DNA from: Syntrophus sp963665935
GTDB taxonomy: Bacteria; Desulfobacterota; Syntrophia; Syntrophales; Syntrophaceae
NCBI GenBank assembly: GCA_963665935.1
Contig: OY762510.1
Coordinates: 1,798,001 to 1,862,000, forward strand
Reading direction: 5' to 3'
Length of the DNA: 64,000 bases
The position numbers were made by a program, and so were the translations under genes. Under the pieces are notes generated by a model, which was not told where the DNA came from, did not search any database, and saw only the letters and a list, made by a program, of their open reading frames with translations. Each line of letters starts with the position of its first letter. Positions within the stretch are counted from its first letter, which is position 1. Positions 41,599-50,710 of this stretch are shown here, piece by piece.

Positions 41599-43322
41599 TT
41601 GAATCCCCCGTTGCCCAGTTGGGAGGCAAAGATTTCCCGGCACAGGGGACACTCCGCCATCAGTTGACGATGTGTTCCGAGGCCGATCAGCCGTCCCTCA
41701 TCCAGCAGAAGAAGACGGTCGGCATCCAGAACGCTGGCTACCCGCTGGGCGATCATGAGGCAGGTCGTCTCTTTGAGAGCGCGCAGTTCCTTGCGGAGGC
41801 GTGCTTCCGTCGCCGGATCCAGGGCGCTGGCGGCATCGTCCAGAATGAGGATCCGCGGCTTTCGCAGCAGTGCCCGGGCAATGGTGAGACGCTGTTTCTG
41901 GCCGCCGGAGAGATTCAGCCCCCGTTGGTCGAGGCGGGTGTCGTAACCGTTGGGGAATTTGCTGATGAATTCGTGGGCCTGGGCGGTTCGGGCGGCCTGC
42001 TCGACTTCGGCCGCGGAGGCTTCCGGGTTGCCCCAGCGGATGTTCTCCTGGATCGTTCCGGAAAAGAGGCGGGATTCCTGGAAAACCATTCCGATCCCCT
42101 GCCTCAGGTCATCCAGGCCATAGTCGCGGACGTCCACGCCATCAATGAGGACGCGACCGGAGGAGGCATCGTAAAAGCGGGGAATCAGGTTCACCAGGGT
42201 GGATTTTCCGGAACCGGTCGCCCCGAGAATGGCGATCAACTCGCCGGGAGATGCGCGGAAACTGACCCCCTGTAATGCCGGAACGCCTCCGTTTCCATCA
42301 TAGCAGAAGGAGACGTTTTCAAATTCGACCCGTCCGAATCGGACCCGGTGCCCCGCCGGCTGTGCTGGAGCGGAGATATCGACCTTTTTCTCCAGCACTT
42401 CCCCAATCCGGTCGGAAGAGGCCTTGGCACGGGTGAGCATGACGGTCATGAAGGCGACCATCATGAGGGCGAAGAGGATTTGCGTCACATAGGTAATAAA
42501 AGCCATCACCTGGCCGACCTGTATGTTCCCGGAGTCGACCCGGAGGCCGCCGAACCAGATCACCGCCACCACGCTCAGGTTCATCAGGGCGAACATGGCG
42601 GGCATCGTTGTGCCCACTCTCCGTCCGGCCCGGATGGTCATGTCGGCCAGGTCGGAATTGGCTTTGCCGAAACGGCCGATTTCGTAGCCGGAACGGACAA
42701 AGGCCTTGATGACCCGGACCCCGGAGAGGTTTTCCCGCAGGACGGCATTGACGCGGTCCAGACACTGCTGCACCTGGGAGAAGAGAGGAAAACCGGAGCG
42801 GATGATGAAGAACAGGGTCAGCGTCAGCAGGGGCAGAGTGACGCCCAGGATCGTCGCCAGTCCGGGATTGAGGGCGACGGCCATCAGAATCCCGCCGAGG
42901 CAGAGCAGAGGCGCGCGGACCATCAGGCGCAGCATCGCCAGGACGATGTTCTGGACCTGGGTCACATCGTTGGTCAGACGGGTGATCAGGGAGGCCGTGG
43001 AGAAGGCATCGAGGTTTTTAAAAGAAAAGGATTGGGTCTTCGCAAAGAGCGCGGCCCGGAGATCCGCCCCGAAATTCTGCGATGCGTGACAGGCGAAAAA
43101 CGTGCAGCCCAAGCCGCCGCCCACCCCGATCAGAGCGACGGCGATCATCAGCACGCCGGTCCAGAGGATGAGATCCGTATTGCCGCCGGCGATGCCCTTA
43201 TCCACGATCCGGGCCATCAGGGTCGGCTGCAGCAGGTCACAGGTGACCTCCAACATCATGAACAGCGGCGCCAGCAGGGCGGATTTCCAGTAAGGCTGAA
43301 GGAAAGGGCGGAATCGCTTCAC
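41595..43322 (-). CDS. ABC exporter half-transporter with degenerate ATPase site
   Basis: 575 residues. Six-helix membrane domain, then Walker A GATGSGKST, signature LSGGQKQR and Walker B LILDDAASALD: the catalytic Glu is replaced by Asp, as in the non-hydrolysing half of heterodimeric exporters. First gene of a two-gene minus-strand operon with the 39754 gene. No signal for regulation is seen in the 270 bases upstream, which it shares with the divergent metal-uptake genes. Confidence 0.88.
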   Translation of the reverse strand: MKRFRPFLQPYWKSALLAPLFMMLEVTCDLLQPTLMARIVDKGIAGGNTDLILWTGVLMIAVALIGVGGGLGCTFFACHASQNFGADLRAALFAKTQSFSFKNLDAFSTASLITRLTNDVTQVQNIVLAMLRLMVRAPLLCLGGILMAVALNPGLATILGVTLPLLTLTLFFIIRSGFPLFSQVQQCLDRVNAVLRENLSGVRVIKAFVRSGYEIGRFGKANSDLADMTIRAGRRVGTTMPAMFALMNLSVVAVIWFGGLRVDSGNIQVGQVMAFITYVTQILFALMMVAFMTVMLTRAKASSDRIGEVLEKKVDISAPAQPAGHRVRFGRVEFENVSFCYDGNGGVPALQGVSFRASPGELIAILGATGSGKSTLVNLIPRFYDASSGRVLIDGVDVRDYGLDDLRQGIGMVFQESRLFSGTIQENIRWGNPEASAAEVEQAARTAQAHEFISKFPNGYDTRLDQRGLNLSGGQKQRLTIARALLRKPRILILDDAASALDPATEARLRKELRALKETTCLMIAQRVASVLDADRLLLLDEGRLIGLGTHRQLMAECPLCREIFASQLGNGGFK

Positions 43323-43595
43323 CTTGAATTCTCCATTTCTTATTTCATGTCAAAACAAATGCTGCGTGAACTTCGTGGCCTCCCGACCTGCGACGGAGCA
43401 CGTCTTTTTTGAAGTTTTTCTTATCCTCTCCTTCCGAAAAAAGAAAGTTTTTGTCCATTCAAATGTTTTTGTGAAGAAGGAAAGAAATGGGCTTGACATT
43501 GTGTGCCGAAAAGCATATTCACGCCACGACATATATTAATTCATGCATATACTACGGGACGCATATGTTATGCGACGCTTGATCGGGTAGAAACC
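43323..43595. promoter_or_regulatory. Divergent promoter region of exporter and metal-uptake genes
   Basis: AT-rich. Three GCATAT direct repeats lie at 43512, 43545 and 43561, and a GTTATGC half-site at 43567-43573, the same half-site that forms palindromes before modA. TTGACA-like TTGACATTG at 43493 with TATATTAAT at 43532 is too widely spaced for a sigma-70 promoter. Regulatory role is a guess. Confidence 0.35.
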
Positions 43596-44498
43596 ATGAT
43601 GGGGGATGGAAGGATGGGGCATTCTGAGGGGGGAAATTCTGCAGTGATCCTGAAGGAGGCGGTGGATATTCTCCACAGTTATTATGGCGCCGGTATCGGC
43701 TCTCTCTTTGTTGAAAGGTTGGTGGTCGGTGTTTTCTTTACGGCGGTCAAACTCTCCAACGACTGCGGAGGCGTTGCCTACACCCCTCCTGAAACGGTGG
43801 CGGCTGCTGGTTGCAACATCCTTCGAGAGCGTTCATCCCCCCTTCGCGGGATGCCCGTCCAGGACGTACTATCCGGCGCCCTGCAGAGTCCCTTTGCCGA
43901 AATCATTCGACTGGCGGCGATCAATGCCCTTTCAGTGCCCCTTTTCCAGGAAGGTCGCTATGCCCTTGGTGAGGGCAACGATCTGTCGGATGTTTCGCAC
44001 CTCTTTACCGGCAGGCGGGTCTGCATGGTGGGGGCGATCATTCCGCTGCTGAAACGGCTCAAGGAACTGGGGGCCGGCGCCGTTCAGGTCATCGATTTTA
44101 AGCAGGAAAGCGGCATCGAAGTTGAACTGGCCGGTGGAGAATTTGTCTCCCCGAAACATACGGCGGAAACACTGGCCCAGTGTGAGACAGCGGTCATCAC
44201 CGGAGCAACCGTGGCCAACGGCACGATTGAATTTCTTCTCGCCCTTCTTCCGCAGGAGACTGCCACGGCCGTTGTGGGGCCGACCGCCGGCTTTGTGCCC
44301 GGTCCCCTCTTCCGGCGCCGGGTTGCCCTGATCGGCACCTCCATGGTGACCGACAGTGATACGGCCCTGGAGATCATTGCCGAGGGAGGCGGCGCCTATC
44401 GGCTTTTCGGCCGCTGCTTCAAAAAGATCAATGTGCTGAACCAGGAACGGATCGAACAATTAAAGAGGAGATACGATGAACAGCGAGCAACAGAATAA
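43596..44498 (+). CDS. DUF4213/DUF364 protein, putative heavy-metal chelation
   Basis: 300 residues. N-terminal enolase-like part (VERLVVGVFFTAVKLSNDCG, GGVAYTPPE) and C-terminal Rossmann-like part (VCMVGAIIPLLKRLKELGAG; AVVGPTAGFVPGPLFRRRV; GTSMVTDSDTALEIIAEGGG). In the family the active site between these folds is proposed to bind a metal or metal complex. Starts at ATG 43596, 43599 or 43614 are all possible; an upstream extension to 43503 is unlikely. First gene of a long + strand run with FmdE and TonB-linked transport. A second, more diverged DUF364 gene closes the run (54239). Confidence 0.8.
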   Translation: MMGDGRMGHSEGGNSAVILKEAVDILHSYYGAGIGSLFVERLVVGVFFTAVKLSNDCGGVAYTPPETVAAAGCNILRERSSPLRGMPVQDVLSGALQSPFAEIIRLAAINALSVPLFQEGRYALGEGNDLSDVSHLFTGRRVCMVGAIIPLLKRLKELGAGAVQVIDFKQESGIEVELAGGEFVSPKHTAETLAQCETAVITGATVANGTIEFLLALLPQETATAVVGPTAGFVPGPLFRRRVALIGTSMVTDSDTALEIIAEGGGAYRLFGRCFKKINVLNQERIEQLKRRYDEQRATE

Positions 44499-45054
44499 GG
44501 ATCAGTATGCCAGGCTGTTGGAAGAGGCCGGAAGGTTTCATGGAGATGTCTGCGCCGGCATCCAGATCGGTACGAGAATGACCATGTGCGCCCTGCGGAA
44601 ACTGGGCATCGCGGACCCCAAGGGGGCGGATGGGAAAAAATTGATGGTCTTTGTGGAAATCGACCGCTGCGCCACGGATGCGATCATGGCGTTGACCGGA
44701 TGCAGGCCGGGGAAAAGAACCATGAAGGTCCTCGATTACGGAAAGATGGCGGCAACCTTTATCAATCTGGAGACGGAAAAAGCGGTGCGGGTGGCGGTCA
44801 TCCAAAAAAGGGAAGAAGGTGAGGGAGGCGGAGAAGCCGACTTCGGGAGTCTCAGCGAAGAGGAGCTTTTTTCCGTCACGGAGGTCCAGGTTCCTCTGCG
44901 TCCCGAGGACATGCCCGGCAAGCCCGTCCGCCGCTGCCGGTGTGCCCTCTGCGGGGAAGACGTCCTCGATGGGCGGGAGATGAAATATGAGGGGGTAACG
45001 CTCTGCCGGCCCTGCTTTGAGAAGAAAAAATATTACTACCCTACCGCAAGTTAA
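44476..45054 (+). CDS. FmdE-family protein with zinc-ribbon tail
   Basis: 192 residues, overlapping the DUF364 gene by 23 bases. FmdE domain: RFHGDVCAGIQIGTRMTMCA, VEIDRCATDAIMALTGCRPG and KRTMKVLDYGKMAATFIN carry the conserved His and Cys residues. The C-terminal CRCALCGEDVLDGREMKYEG with LCRPC is a treble-clef zinc ribbon. FmdE was named from operons of the Mo/W enzyme formylmethanofuran dehydrogenase, and the family is found widely in anaerobes without that enzyme, suggesting metal or cofactor handling. Good site AAAGAGGAG before the ATG. Confidence 0.85.
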   Translation: MNSEQQNKDQYARLLEEAGRFHGDVCAGIQIGTRMTMCALRKLGIADPKGADGKKLMVFVEIDRCATDAIMALTGCRPGKRTMKVLDYGKMAATFINLETEKAVRVAVIQKREEGEGGGEADFGSLSEEELFSVTEVQVPLRPEDMPGKPVRRCRCALCGEDVLDGREMKYEGVTLCRPCFEKKKYYYPTAS

Positions 45055-45131
45055 CAGGGGAAGCGCCGGTGTATCCGATCTCTTTGGGTGTAGGAGGAAA
45101 AAGAGCAAACTGCTGGGAGGCGAATTCGGCC

Positions 45132-45908
45132 ATGGAAAGAACGGACAGACAGATCCGCAACTGCAAGGGGATTGCCCTGTCCTTCGTCCTCCATGCCTTC
45201 TGCATCGCAGGTGTCCTACTCTCCGTGGCCCTGTCTGCTCAACACCCAAACACCGTGCAGGTGTTATTGACCCTGGAGCCTTCGAGTGGCGGTGCCGGGA
45301 AAATTTTTCAGGAAACACCAGGGGTCAAGAAGTCCCAGAGTCTTTCGGCAAAAGAGAAACCCTGCCGGCGGAGTCCGATCCGGCAGACCAGCCTGCCTGC
45401 CCTTTCTCCCGTAACGGATAAGGTCCCCGTGGAAAAGTCAACGGATGCCACCCCAGTGCTGAATAAGACGCCGGTTGAGGCATCTGCCCCAATAAAGGCC
45501 GTCGGTTCCGGAATTCGCGGTGAGACCGCCGTACCGGCCATTGCGGGGGCAGGAACCGGAGAGGGGAGCGGTGCCGGCCGTCATGAGGGGGCAGGCAAGG
45601 GTCGTGAATCCCAAGAGGCTTTGAAAAACCGCTATCTGCGGGAACACTTTGCTTACATCCGTGACCTCATCTTGAAGAACCTCTCCTATCCCCCCCTGGC
45701 CAGGAAGGGCGGCTGGCAGGGAAAAGTGAAGGTGTCCTTTATCGTCCGGGAAGATGGGAGGGTGGAGGGCATCAGGATTGTCGAGAGTTCCGGTTATCTG
45801 GTGCTGGACAGGAATGTCGTGGAGACGATTCGAGAGGTCCAGCCCTTCCCCAAGCCGCCTGTGCGGGCGGAACTGGTGATCCCTGTTACCTATGCGCTGA
45901 AGACATGA
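45132..45908 (+). CDS. tonB: TonB-like energy transducer
   Basis: 258 residues from ATG 45132 (a longer frame starts at 45069). One N-terminal helix with the SFVLH motif (CKGIALSFVLHAFCIAGVLL), where the Ser and His contact ExbB/ExbD, a Pro/Thr/Ala-rich periplasmic spacer, a Gly-rich stretch, and a C-terminal TonB domain (YPPLARKGGWQGKVKVSFIV; VEGIRIVESSGYLVLDRNVV). It transmits proton-motive force to an outer-membrane receptor. Its own exbB, exbD and receptor genes are in the same run, so the set is probably dedicated. Confidence 0.87.
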   Translation: MERTDRQIRNCKGIALSFVLHAFCIAGVLLSVALSAQHPNTVQVLLTLEPSSGGAGKIFQETPGVKKSQSLSAKEKPCRRSPIRQTSLPALSPVTDKVPVEKSTDATPVLNKTPVEASAPIKAVGSGIRGETAVPAIAGAGTGEGSGAGRHEGAGKGRESQEALKNRYLREHFAYIRDLILKNLSYPPLARKGGWQGKVKVSFIVREDGRVEGIRIVESSGYLVLDRNVVETIREVQPFPKPPVRAELVIPVTYALKT

Positions 45909-45934
45909 ACAATTTGTCGGAAAGTCCTTGATCC

Positions 45935-46948
45935 ATGAAACGCAATCTCCTATTTCCGGTGCTGTCCCTTCTGCTCCTTCTGACGGTGGCCTTTTCGCTG
46001 ACCCTTGGCAAATATCCCCTCGGTCTGACGGATATTGCCGGTTTTTTCCTTCACAAGATGTTCAGCGCCGGGAATATAGAGCCCGAAAAATCCAGTCTGC
46101 TGGAAAGCCTTCTCTTTGAAATCCGTCTGCCCCGCATTCTAGCGGCCATCCTCATCGGTGCTTCGCTTGCCGTTGCGGGGACCGCCTTTCAGGCCATGTT
46201 CGTCAACCCACTCGTGTCACCCTCCCTTCTCGGAGTCCTGGCGGGGGCCTCCTTCGGCGCTGCGCTGGGCATGGTTTTTACCAAAAACTGGGTTACCGTG
46301 CAGATCCTTACCTTTGCCTTCGGCTTTCTTGCCGTTCTTATCTCCGTTGGCATCGCCAGGATGCACAAAGGCAATACCATCCTTCTGCTCGTGCTCGGCG
46401 GCGTCATCAGCAGCGCGCTTTTCACTTCCCTTTTATCCGTCATCAAATATGTCGCCGATCCTTACAACCAGTTGCCCGCCATCACCCAGTGGCTCATGGG
46501 CGGTTTGTCCCTCGTAGATGGAAAAAGCCTACTGGCTGCCGGGATTCCTCAAACGGCGAGTATCGCGCTCGTCATCCTGTTTTCCGGGTATCTCAATGCC
46601 CTGAGCATGGGAGACGAAGAGGCCCGGTCACTGGGCATTCCTGTTGAAGGGGTCCGTATGCTCCTCATCTTCCTGGCGACGCTGATGAGCGCGCTGACCG
46701 TCGTGCTGGCGGGCATGATTGGCTGGGTGGGGCTCATCATCCCTCATGTGGCACGGATGCTTGTGGGGCCTGACAACAAGATTCTCGTTCCGGCGAGCGC
46801 CCTCATCGGGGCCATCTATCTGATCGTGGTCGATGATATTTCACGGATGATCTTCACGGTGGAGATCCCCCTCGGGATTACAACCTCTCTGATCGGCATC
46901 CCCTTTTTCGCAATCATTCTGAGGAAGGCAAAAAAAGGATGGAACTGA
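45935..46948 (+). CDS. FecCD-family ABC permease
   Basis: 337 residues, about ten membrane helices. Family marks: LFEIRLPRILAAILIGASLA, GTAFQAMFVNPLVSPSLLGV, and IGWVGLIIPHVARMLVGPDN. Members carry siderophore-iron, heme, vitamin B12, cobalt chelates, or molybdate/tungstate (MolB) across the inner membrane. Overlaps the ATPase gene by ten bases. Substrate is not decided by sequence; neighbours suggest a metal or metal chelate. Confidence 0.9.
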   Translation: MKRNLLFPVLSLLLLLTVAFSLTLGKYPLGLTDIAGFFLHKMFSAGNIEPEKSSLLESLLFEIRLPRILAAILIGASLAVAGTAFQAMFVNPLVSPSLLGVLAGASFGAALGMVFTKNWVTVQILTFAFGFLAVLISVGIARMHKGNTILLLVLGGVISSALFTSLLSVIKYVADPYNQLPAITQWLMGGLSLVDGKSLLAAGIPQTASIALVILFSGYLNALSMGDEEARSLGIPVEGVRMLLIFLATLMSALTVVLAGMIGWVGLIIPHVARMLVGPDNKILVPASALIGAIYLIVVDDISRMIFTVEIPLGITTSLIGIPFFAIILRKAKKGWN

Positions 46949-47805
46949 AACCCCTGCTCGAAGTGGAACATATTTCTTTCGGCTATACCCGGGAAAACGT
47001 GCTCAGCGACGTCAGTTTCGCCATCAGGGAAGGTGAAATCGTGACCCTTCTGGGGCCAAACGGCTGTGGGAAAAGCACCCTGATCAAGATCATGCTTGGC
47101 CTTCTCCGCCCCGCCAATGGCGGGGTTTTCCTCAACGGTCGGAATATCGGGCAGATTCGTTCAAAAACGCTCGCCGGAAAAATCGCCTATGTCCCGCAGA
47201 CCCACAGGAGTTCCTTCCCCTATTCAGTGCTGGATGTGGTGCTGATGGGAAGGATTCCGCACAAGCCCTTTTTCTTTCGCTACTCGAAGACCGATCTGCG
47301 GATTGCCGACGATGCCCTTGGCAGGCTCTCCATTTCCCATCTGGCGGACAGGGCCTACACGGAGATCAGCGGCGGCGAGAGGCAGCTGACCCTTATTGCA
47401 CGGGCCCTTGCCCAGGGGGCGAAGACCTTCATCATGGACGAACCGGCCAGCGGTCTCGACTACGGGAACCAACTGAGGCTCCTCGATCAGATCATCAAGC
47501 TGTCCCGGGAAGGGTACACCTTCATCAAATCGACCCACTCGCCCGAACACGCCCTCTGGATCGCCGATCGCGCCATCCTGATCAAGAACGGTGCCATCGT
47601 GGCGGACGGCAAATGTGACGAGATCATCACTTCCGAGAATCTCTTTTCCCTCTATAACGCCCGGGTCAATGTGCTGAAACTCAACGGGTCCCTGCGGGTG
47701 TGCGTTCCCCAGACGATCTGCGGCTGTGCCAAATTCGGCGATTTCTCCCGGCAACCCTGCCATTCCGAGGAGGCGCTCTCATGGCGGGCCCTTCAAGAGG
47801 CATGA
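46939..47805 (+). CDS. ABC ATPase partner of the FecCD permease
   Basis: 288 residues. Walker A GPNGCGKST, Q-loop FVPQT-type (AYVPQTHRSSFPYSVLDVVL), signature ISGGERQL, Walker B TFIMDEPASGLD and switch His in KSTHSPEHALW. The C-terminal 45 residues include four cysteines (RVCVPQTICGCAKFGDF, QPCHS), an unusual feature that may bind metal or a cluster. Translation is coupled to the permease. Confidence 0.9.
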   Translation: MELKPLLEVEHISFGYTRENVLSDVSFAIREGEIVTLLGPNGCGKSTLIKIMLGLLRPANGGVFLNGRNIGQIRSKTLAGKIAYVPQTHRSSFPYSVLDVVLMGRIPHKPFFFRYSKTDLRIADDALGRLSISHLADRAYTEISGGERQLTLIARALAQGAKTFIMDEPASGLDYGNQLRLLDQIIKLSREGYTFIKSTHSPEHALWIADRAILIKNGAIVADGKCDEIITSENLFSLYNARVNVLKLNGSLRVCVPQTICGCAKFGDFSRQPCHSEEALSWRALQEA

Positions 47806-47900
47806 GAAAATTGTGGGGCAGGTTGTTTGGAAGAATCGTTTTATAAGTTAAATATTTACAGAAAATTGAAGCTTTGAGCCATCGGGAAGAGAGGACAAAA

Positions 47901-48335
47901 ATGGACTGGCTGAAAGAAGCAGTGGATTACGGAATTATCTGGTTTCTAATTTTCTTGAGTCTGATCTCCGTGGGGATCGCCATCGAACGGCACCTTCTCT
48001 ACCGGCACATCCGGCTTGAGAAGTATCCGGATCGGAAAACCTTGGAAATGGAACTGACCCGGAAGCTTCACCTCATTGCGACGATCGGCAGCAACGCCCC
48101 CTATATCGGTCTGCTCGGGACCGTCTGCGGAATCATGCTGACCTTTTACACTCTGGGCAGGGACGGCTTTCTGGACACGGGAAAAATCATGGTCGGCCTC
48201 GCCCTGGCCCTGAAGGCGACCGCCGTCGGACTCTGCGTGGCGATCCCGTCCGTGGTCCTCTACAACCTGCTGCTTCGCCGGGTCAAGGTTCTTCTGATGA
48301 ACTGGGAGATTCAAAATGGAAGAGAAGGAGTTTGA
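47901..48335 (+). CDS. exbB: ExbB/TolQ-type proton channel
   Basis: 144 residues from ATG 47901 (GAGAGGACAAAA upstream). Three helices: VDYGIIWFLIFLSLISVGIA, the loop with LIATIGSNAPYIGLLGTVCG, and ALKATAVGLCVAIPSVVLYN. This short form is found in many delta- and epsilonproteobacteria. Overlaps exbD by 20 bases. Drives TonB with ExbD. Confidence 0.9.
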   Translation: MDWLKEAVDYGIIWFLIFLSLISVGIAIERHLLYRHIRLEKYPDRKTLEMELTRKLHLIATIGSNAPYIGLLGTVCGIMLTFYTLGRDGFLDTGKIMVGLALALKATAVGLCVAIPSVVLYNLLLRRVKVLLMNWEIQNGREGV

Positions 48336-48696
48336 TTACATCAACGTCATCCCCCTCGTGGATGTGATGCTGGTCCTGCTGACGATCGTTCTGACCACCT
48401 CGACTTTCATCGCCACCGGGGGCATTCCGGTCAGTCTGCCCAAGGCGTCCCAGAACCGGATGGAGACGCTGAAAGTTCGCACCGTGGAAATCGACCGCAA
48501 CGGTCAAATCTATTTTTCCGGTCAGCTGGTCACCCTTGAAGCGCTGCAGAACGGCATCCGGTCGCTTGACCACAGCAGCCCCTTTCTGATCCGGGCGGAC
48601 CGGGACATTCCGTTGCAGAATTTCGTGGATGTCCTGGATGTCGTGAAAAATTCCGGATTCCGGCAGGTAAGCCTCCAGACGGAGGCGAAGAGGTGA
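48316..48696 (+). CDS. exbD: ExbD/TolR-type protein
   Basis: 126 residues. One N-terminal helix with the essential Asp in VIPLVDVMLVLLTIVLTTST, and a periplasmic domain (VEIDRNGQIYFSGQLVTLEA; DRDIPLQNFVDVLDVVKNSG). Forms the proton-driven motor with ExbB for TonB. The 100 bases that follow carry no visible terminator. Confidence 0.9.
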   Translation: MEEKEFDYINVIPLVDVMLVLLTIVLTTSTFIATGGIPVSLPKASQNRMETLKVRTVEIDRNGQIYFSGQLVTLEALQNGIRSLDHSSPFLIRADRDIPLQNFVDVLDVVKNSGFRQVSLQTEAKR

Positions 48697-48797
48697 TTCA
48701 GCTGATTACGGTGATCCCTTGGGCTTTCAATTCCAAGGGGTGAACCGGACGTGTTTGTGGAAGAGGCCATCAAATGACAGGAATGGAGGAATAATCA

Positions 48798-49898
48798 ATG
48801 AAAAACAGGAGGGTTCTTTTTATGTTGGGTATCCTATCAACCGTATTGTTCGGCGCCAGTTTCTCTCCGATACCCCTTTACGCCGGGGATCAGAAAATCG
48901 TCACCGACATGTGCGACAAAAAGGTCGAAGTGCCGGTCGAACCGAAGAGAATCGCCTGTATGCACTGCGTATCTCCGGAAAAGATCATGACCCTTGGCGG
49001 GGGAAATTCCATCCTCCTGATGGCGGAACAATCTCCCTGGGCTTACCGGCTCTATCCGGAGATCAAAAAAGCCAGATCAAATAAGGGCATCAAGCCGGAG
49101 CAGCTGCGGGATATGAACGTTGATTTCGTACTCTATTCACCCGGGATGACGAAAGAGGCGCCCTATAGTGCCGCAGGCCTGAAAACCATCTGTGCCTTCT
49201 CCGCTGAAACAAGACCCCGGAACCTGGATGAATATCGGCAGAACTTTGAACGGCAGATCTCCATGTTCGGCGATCTCCTGGGACCGGAGGCGAAGGCAAG
49301 GGCGGATAAATACAATGCCTATTTCGACCGGAAGGTCAAAGAGATCCTTTCTGTCACCTCAAAAATCGAAATGAAAAACAGGCCCAGGGTTTATTACGGC
49401 GGTCTGCACGGCAGCCCCTTGGGCAGCCAGGGAAACGGCAGCGTGATGCACTGGAATACAGAAGTCTCCGGCGGCAATTACCTGCCGGCGGCGCTGGATG
49501 ACAACCATGCCACGGCGACCCTGCAGCAGGTGCTGTCGTGGGAACCGGATATCATTCTCCTGAGCGGCTATTATGATTCCTCAAATGATCTGAAGAAGAA
49601 CCCGGACTGGGCTTCGCTGAAGGCCGTCAAAAACGGGAAGGTTTATCACCTCCCTCGGGGCATCTACACCTGGGATCATGCCAGCGGCGAAAGCGTGCTC
49701 CTGATGATCCATATGGCAAAGATCTTTTACCCCGATCTGTTTCAGGACTGGGACATGATCAAAGAAATGAAGACCTTCTATTCTGAGGTGTACGGCAAGA
49801 CGGTAACGGACGGGGACGCAGAAAGGATCCTGAACTGCCTTCCCCCGCCCCGGATGGAAGCGGCCGCTGCCAAGGTGGGCGACGCGATCATCCGATGA
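48798..49898 (+). CDS. Periplasmic binding protein of the FecB/BtuF type, copy 1
   Basis: 366 residues with a signal peptide (VLFMLGILSTVLFGASFSPI). Two-lobe fold marks: RIACMHCVSPEKIMTLGGG, LRDMNVDFVLYSPG, LSWEPDIILLSGYYDSSND and VKNGKVYHLPRGIYTWDHAS. The CMHC pair near residue 53-56 in a ligand-facing loop is unusual for this family. Presumed donor for the FecCD permease. Its stop overlaps the methyltransferase start (ATGA). Confidence 0.88.
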   Translation: MKNRRVLFMLGILSTVLFGASFSPIPLYAGDQKIVTDMCDKKVEVPVEPKRIACMHCVSPEKIMTLGGGNSILLMAEQSPWAYRLYPEIKKARSNKGIKPEQLRDMNVDFVLYSPGMTKEAPYSAAGLKTICAFSAETRPRNLDEYRQNFERQISMFGDLLGPEAKARADKYNAYFDRKVKEILSVTSKIEMKNRPRVYYGGLHGSPLGSQGNGSVMHWNTEVSGGNYLPAALDDNHATATLQQVLSWEPDIILLSGYYDSSNDLKKNPDWASLKAVKNGKVYHLPRGIYTWDHASGESVLLMIHMAKIFYPDLFQDWDMIKEMKTFYSEVYGKTVTDGDAERILNCLPPPRMEAAAAKVGDAIIR

Positions 49899-50710
49899 AC
49901 GAAAACAGCCCTTGCACCAGCGACGAAAGGAATGAGGTGGCGTCCGCCTGCACAGAAAAGCAGAAGTTCTGGAATGGACGGGCCCGGGAGTTTTCGGAGC
50001 ATGCCGCATCCACAGGATATCCTGAGGCATTTCTCCGGATCATGAAACCCCGCAGAAGCTGGACCGTGCTGGATATGGCCTGCGGCGGCGGGACCCTCGC
50101 CATCCCCCTTGCCCGGAAGGTGAAATCCATCACGGCTGTCGATTTTTCAGAGGGCATGCTGGAGATCGTTGAGCAGCGGTGCCGTGCCGGCAGCATTGCG
50201 AATGTGAAGACCCTTTTGGGACGCTGGGATGACGATTGGGACCGCCTGGGGATCGGCGTTCACGATGTGGCCATCGCCTCTCGCTCGCTTCTCAGTGAAG
50301 ATGCCGGGGACTCTCTCGTCAAGCTGGACAGGGTTGCGAAAAGGGCGGTCTATATCTCCACCCAGGTCGGTGACGGCCCCTTCGACAGGAAACTCCTGGA
50401 GTCGGCGGGCAGGGAGTTCAGGCTGAGGCCGGATTATATCTTCTATGTCAACCTCCTCTATGAGATGGGCATTCGGGCGAATGTCACCTTCATCCCCGAG
50501 TCGAACCGCCATTCCTGGGAAAACCACGAAGAGGCGCTGCAGGATCAGCGCTGGATGCTTCAGGGGATGACCGATGAGGAGGAAGAGAAGGTCCGGGCAT
50601 ACCTGAGGCAGCATCTGGTTTTGGTCAGGGGACGCTGGCAATTGCCTTATTCGAGGAATTATTCCTGGGCGGTCCTGTATTGGACGAAAAATGGAAGGGG
50701 TGAAGGATGA
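49895..50710 (+). CDS. SAM-dependent methyltransferase between two binding proteins
   Basis: 271 residues. Motif I TVLDMACGGGTLAIPLARK and post-I VDFSEGMLEIVEQRC are those of class I methyltransferases. The C-terminal half has no family signature that I recognise. The start and stop overlap both flanking binding-protein genes by four bases, so the three are co-translated. It could modify a metallophore or a corrinoid-like ligand after import; this is inference from position. Confidence 0.82.
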   Translation: MNENSPCTSDERNEVASACTEKQKFWNGRAREFSEHAASTGYPEAFLRIMKPRRSWTVLDMACGGGTLAIPLARKVKSITAVDFSEGMLEIVEQRCRAGSIANVKTLLGRWDDDWDRLGIGVHDVAIASRSLLSEDAGDSLVKLDRVAKRAVYISTQVGDGPFDRKLLESAGREFRLRPDYIFYVNLLYEMGIRANVTFIPESNRHSWENHEEALQDQRWMLQGMTDEEEEKVRAYLRQHLVLVRGRWQLPYSRNYSWAVLYWTKNGRGEG

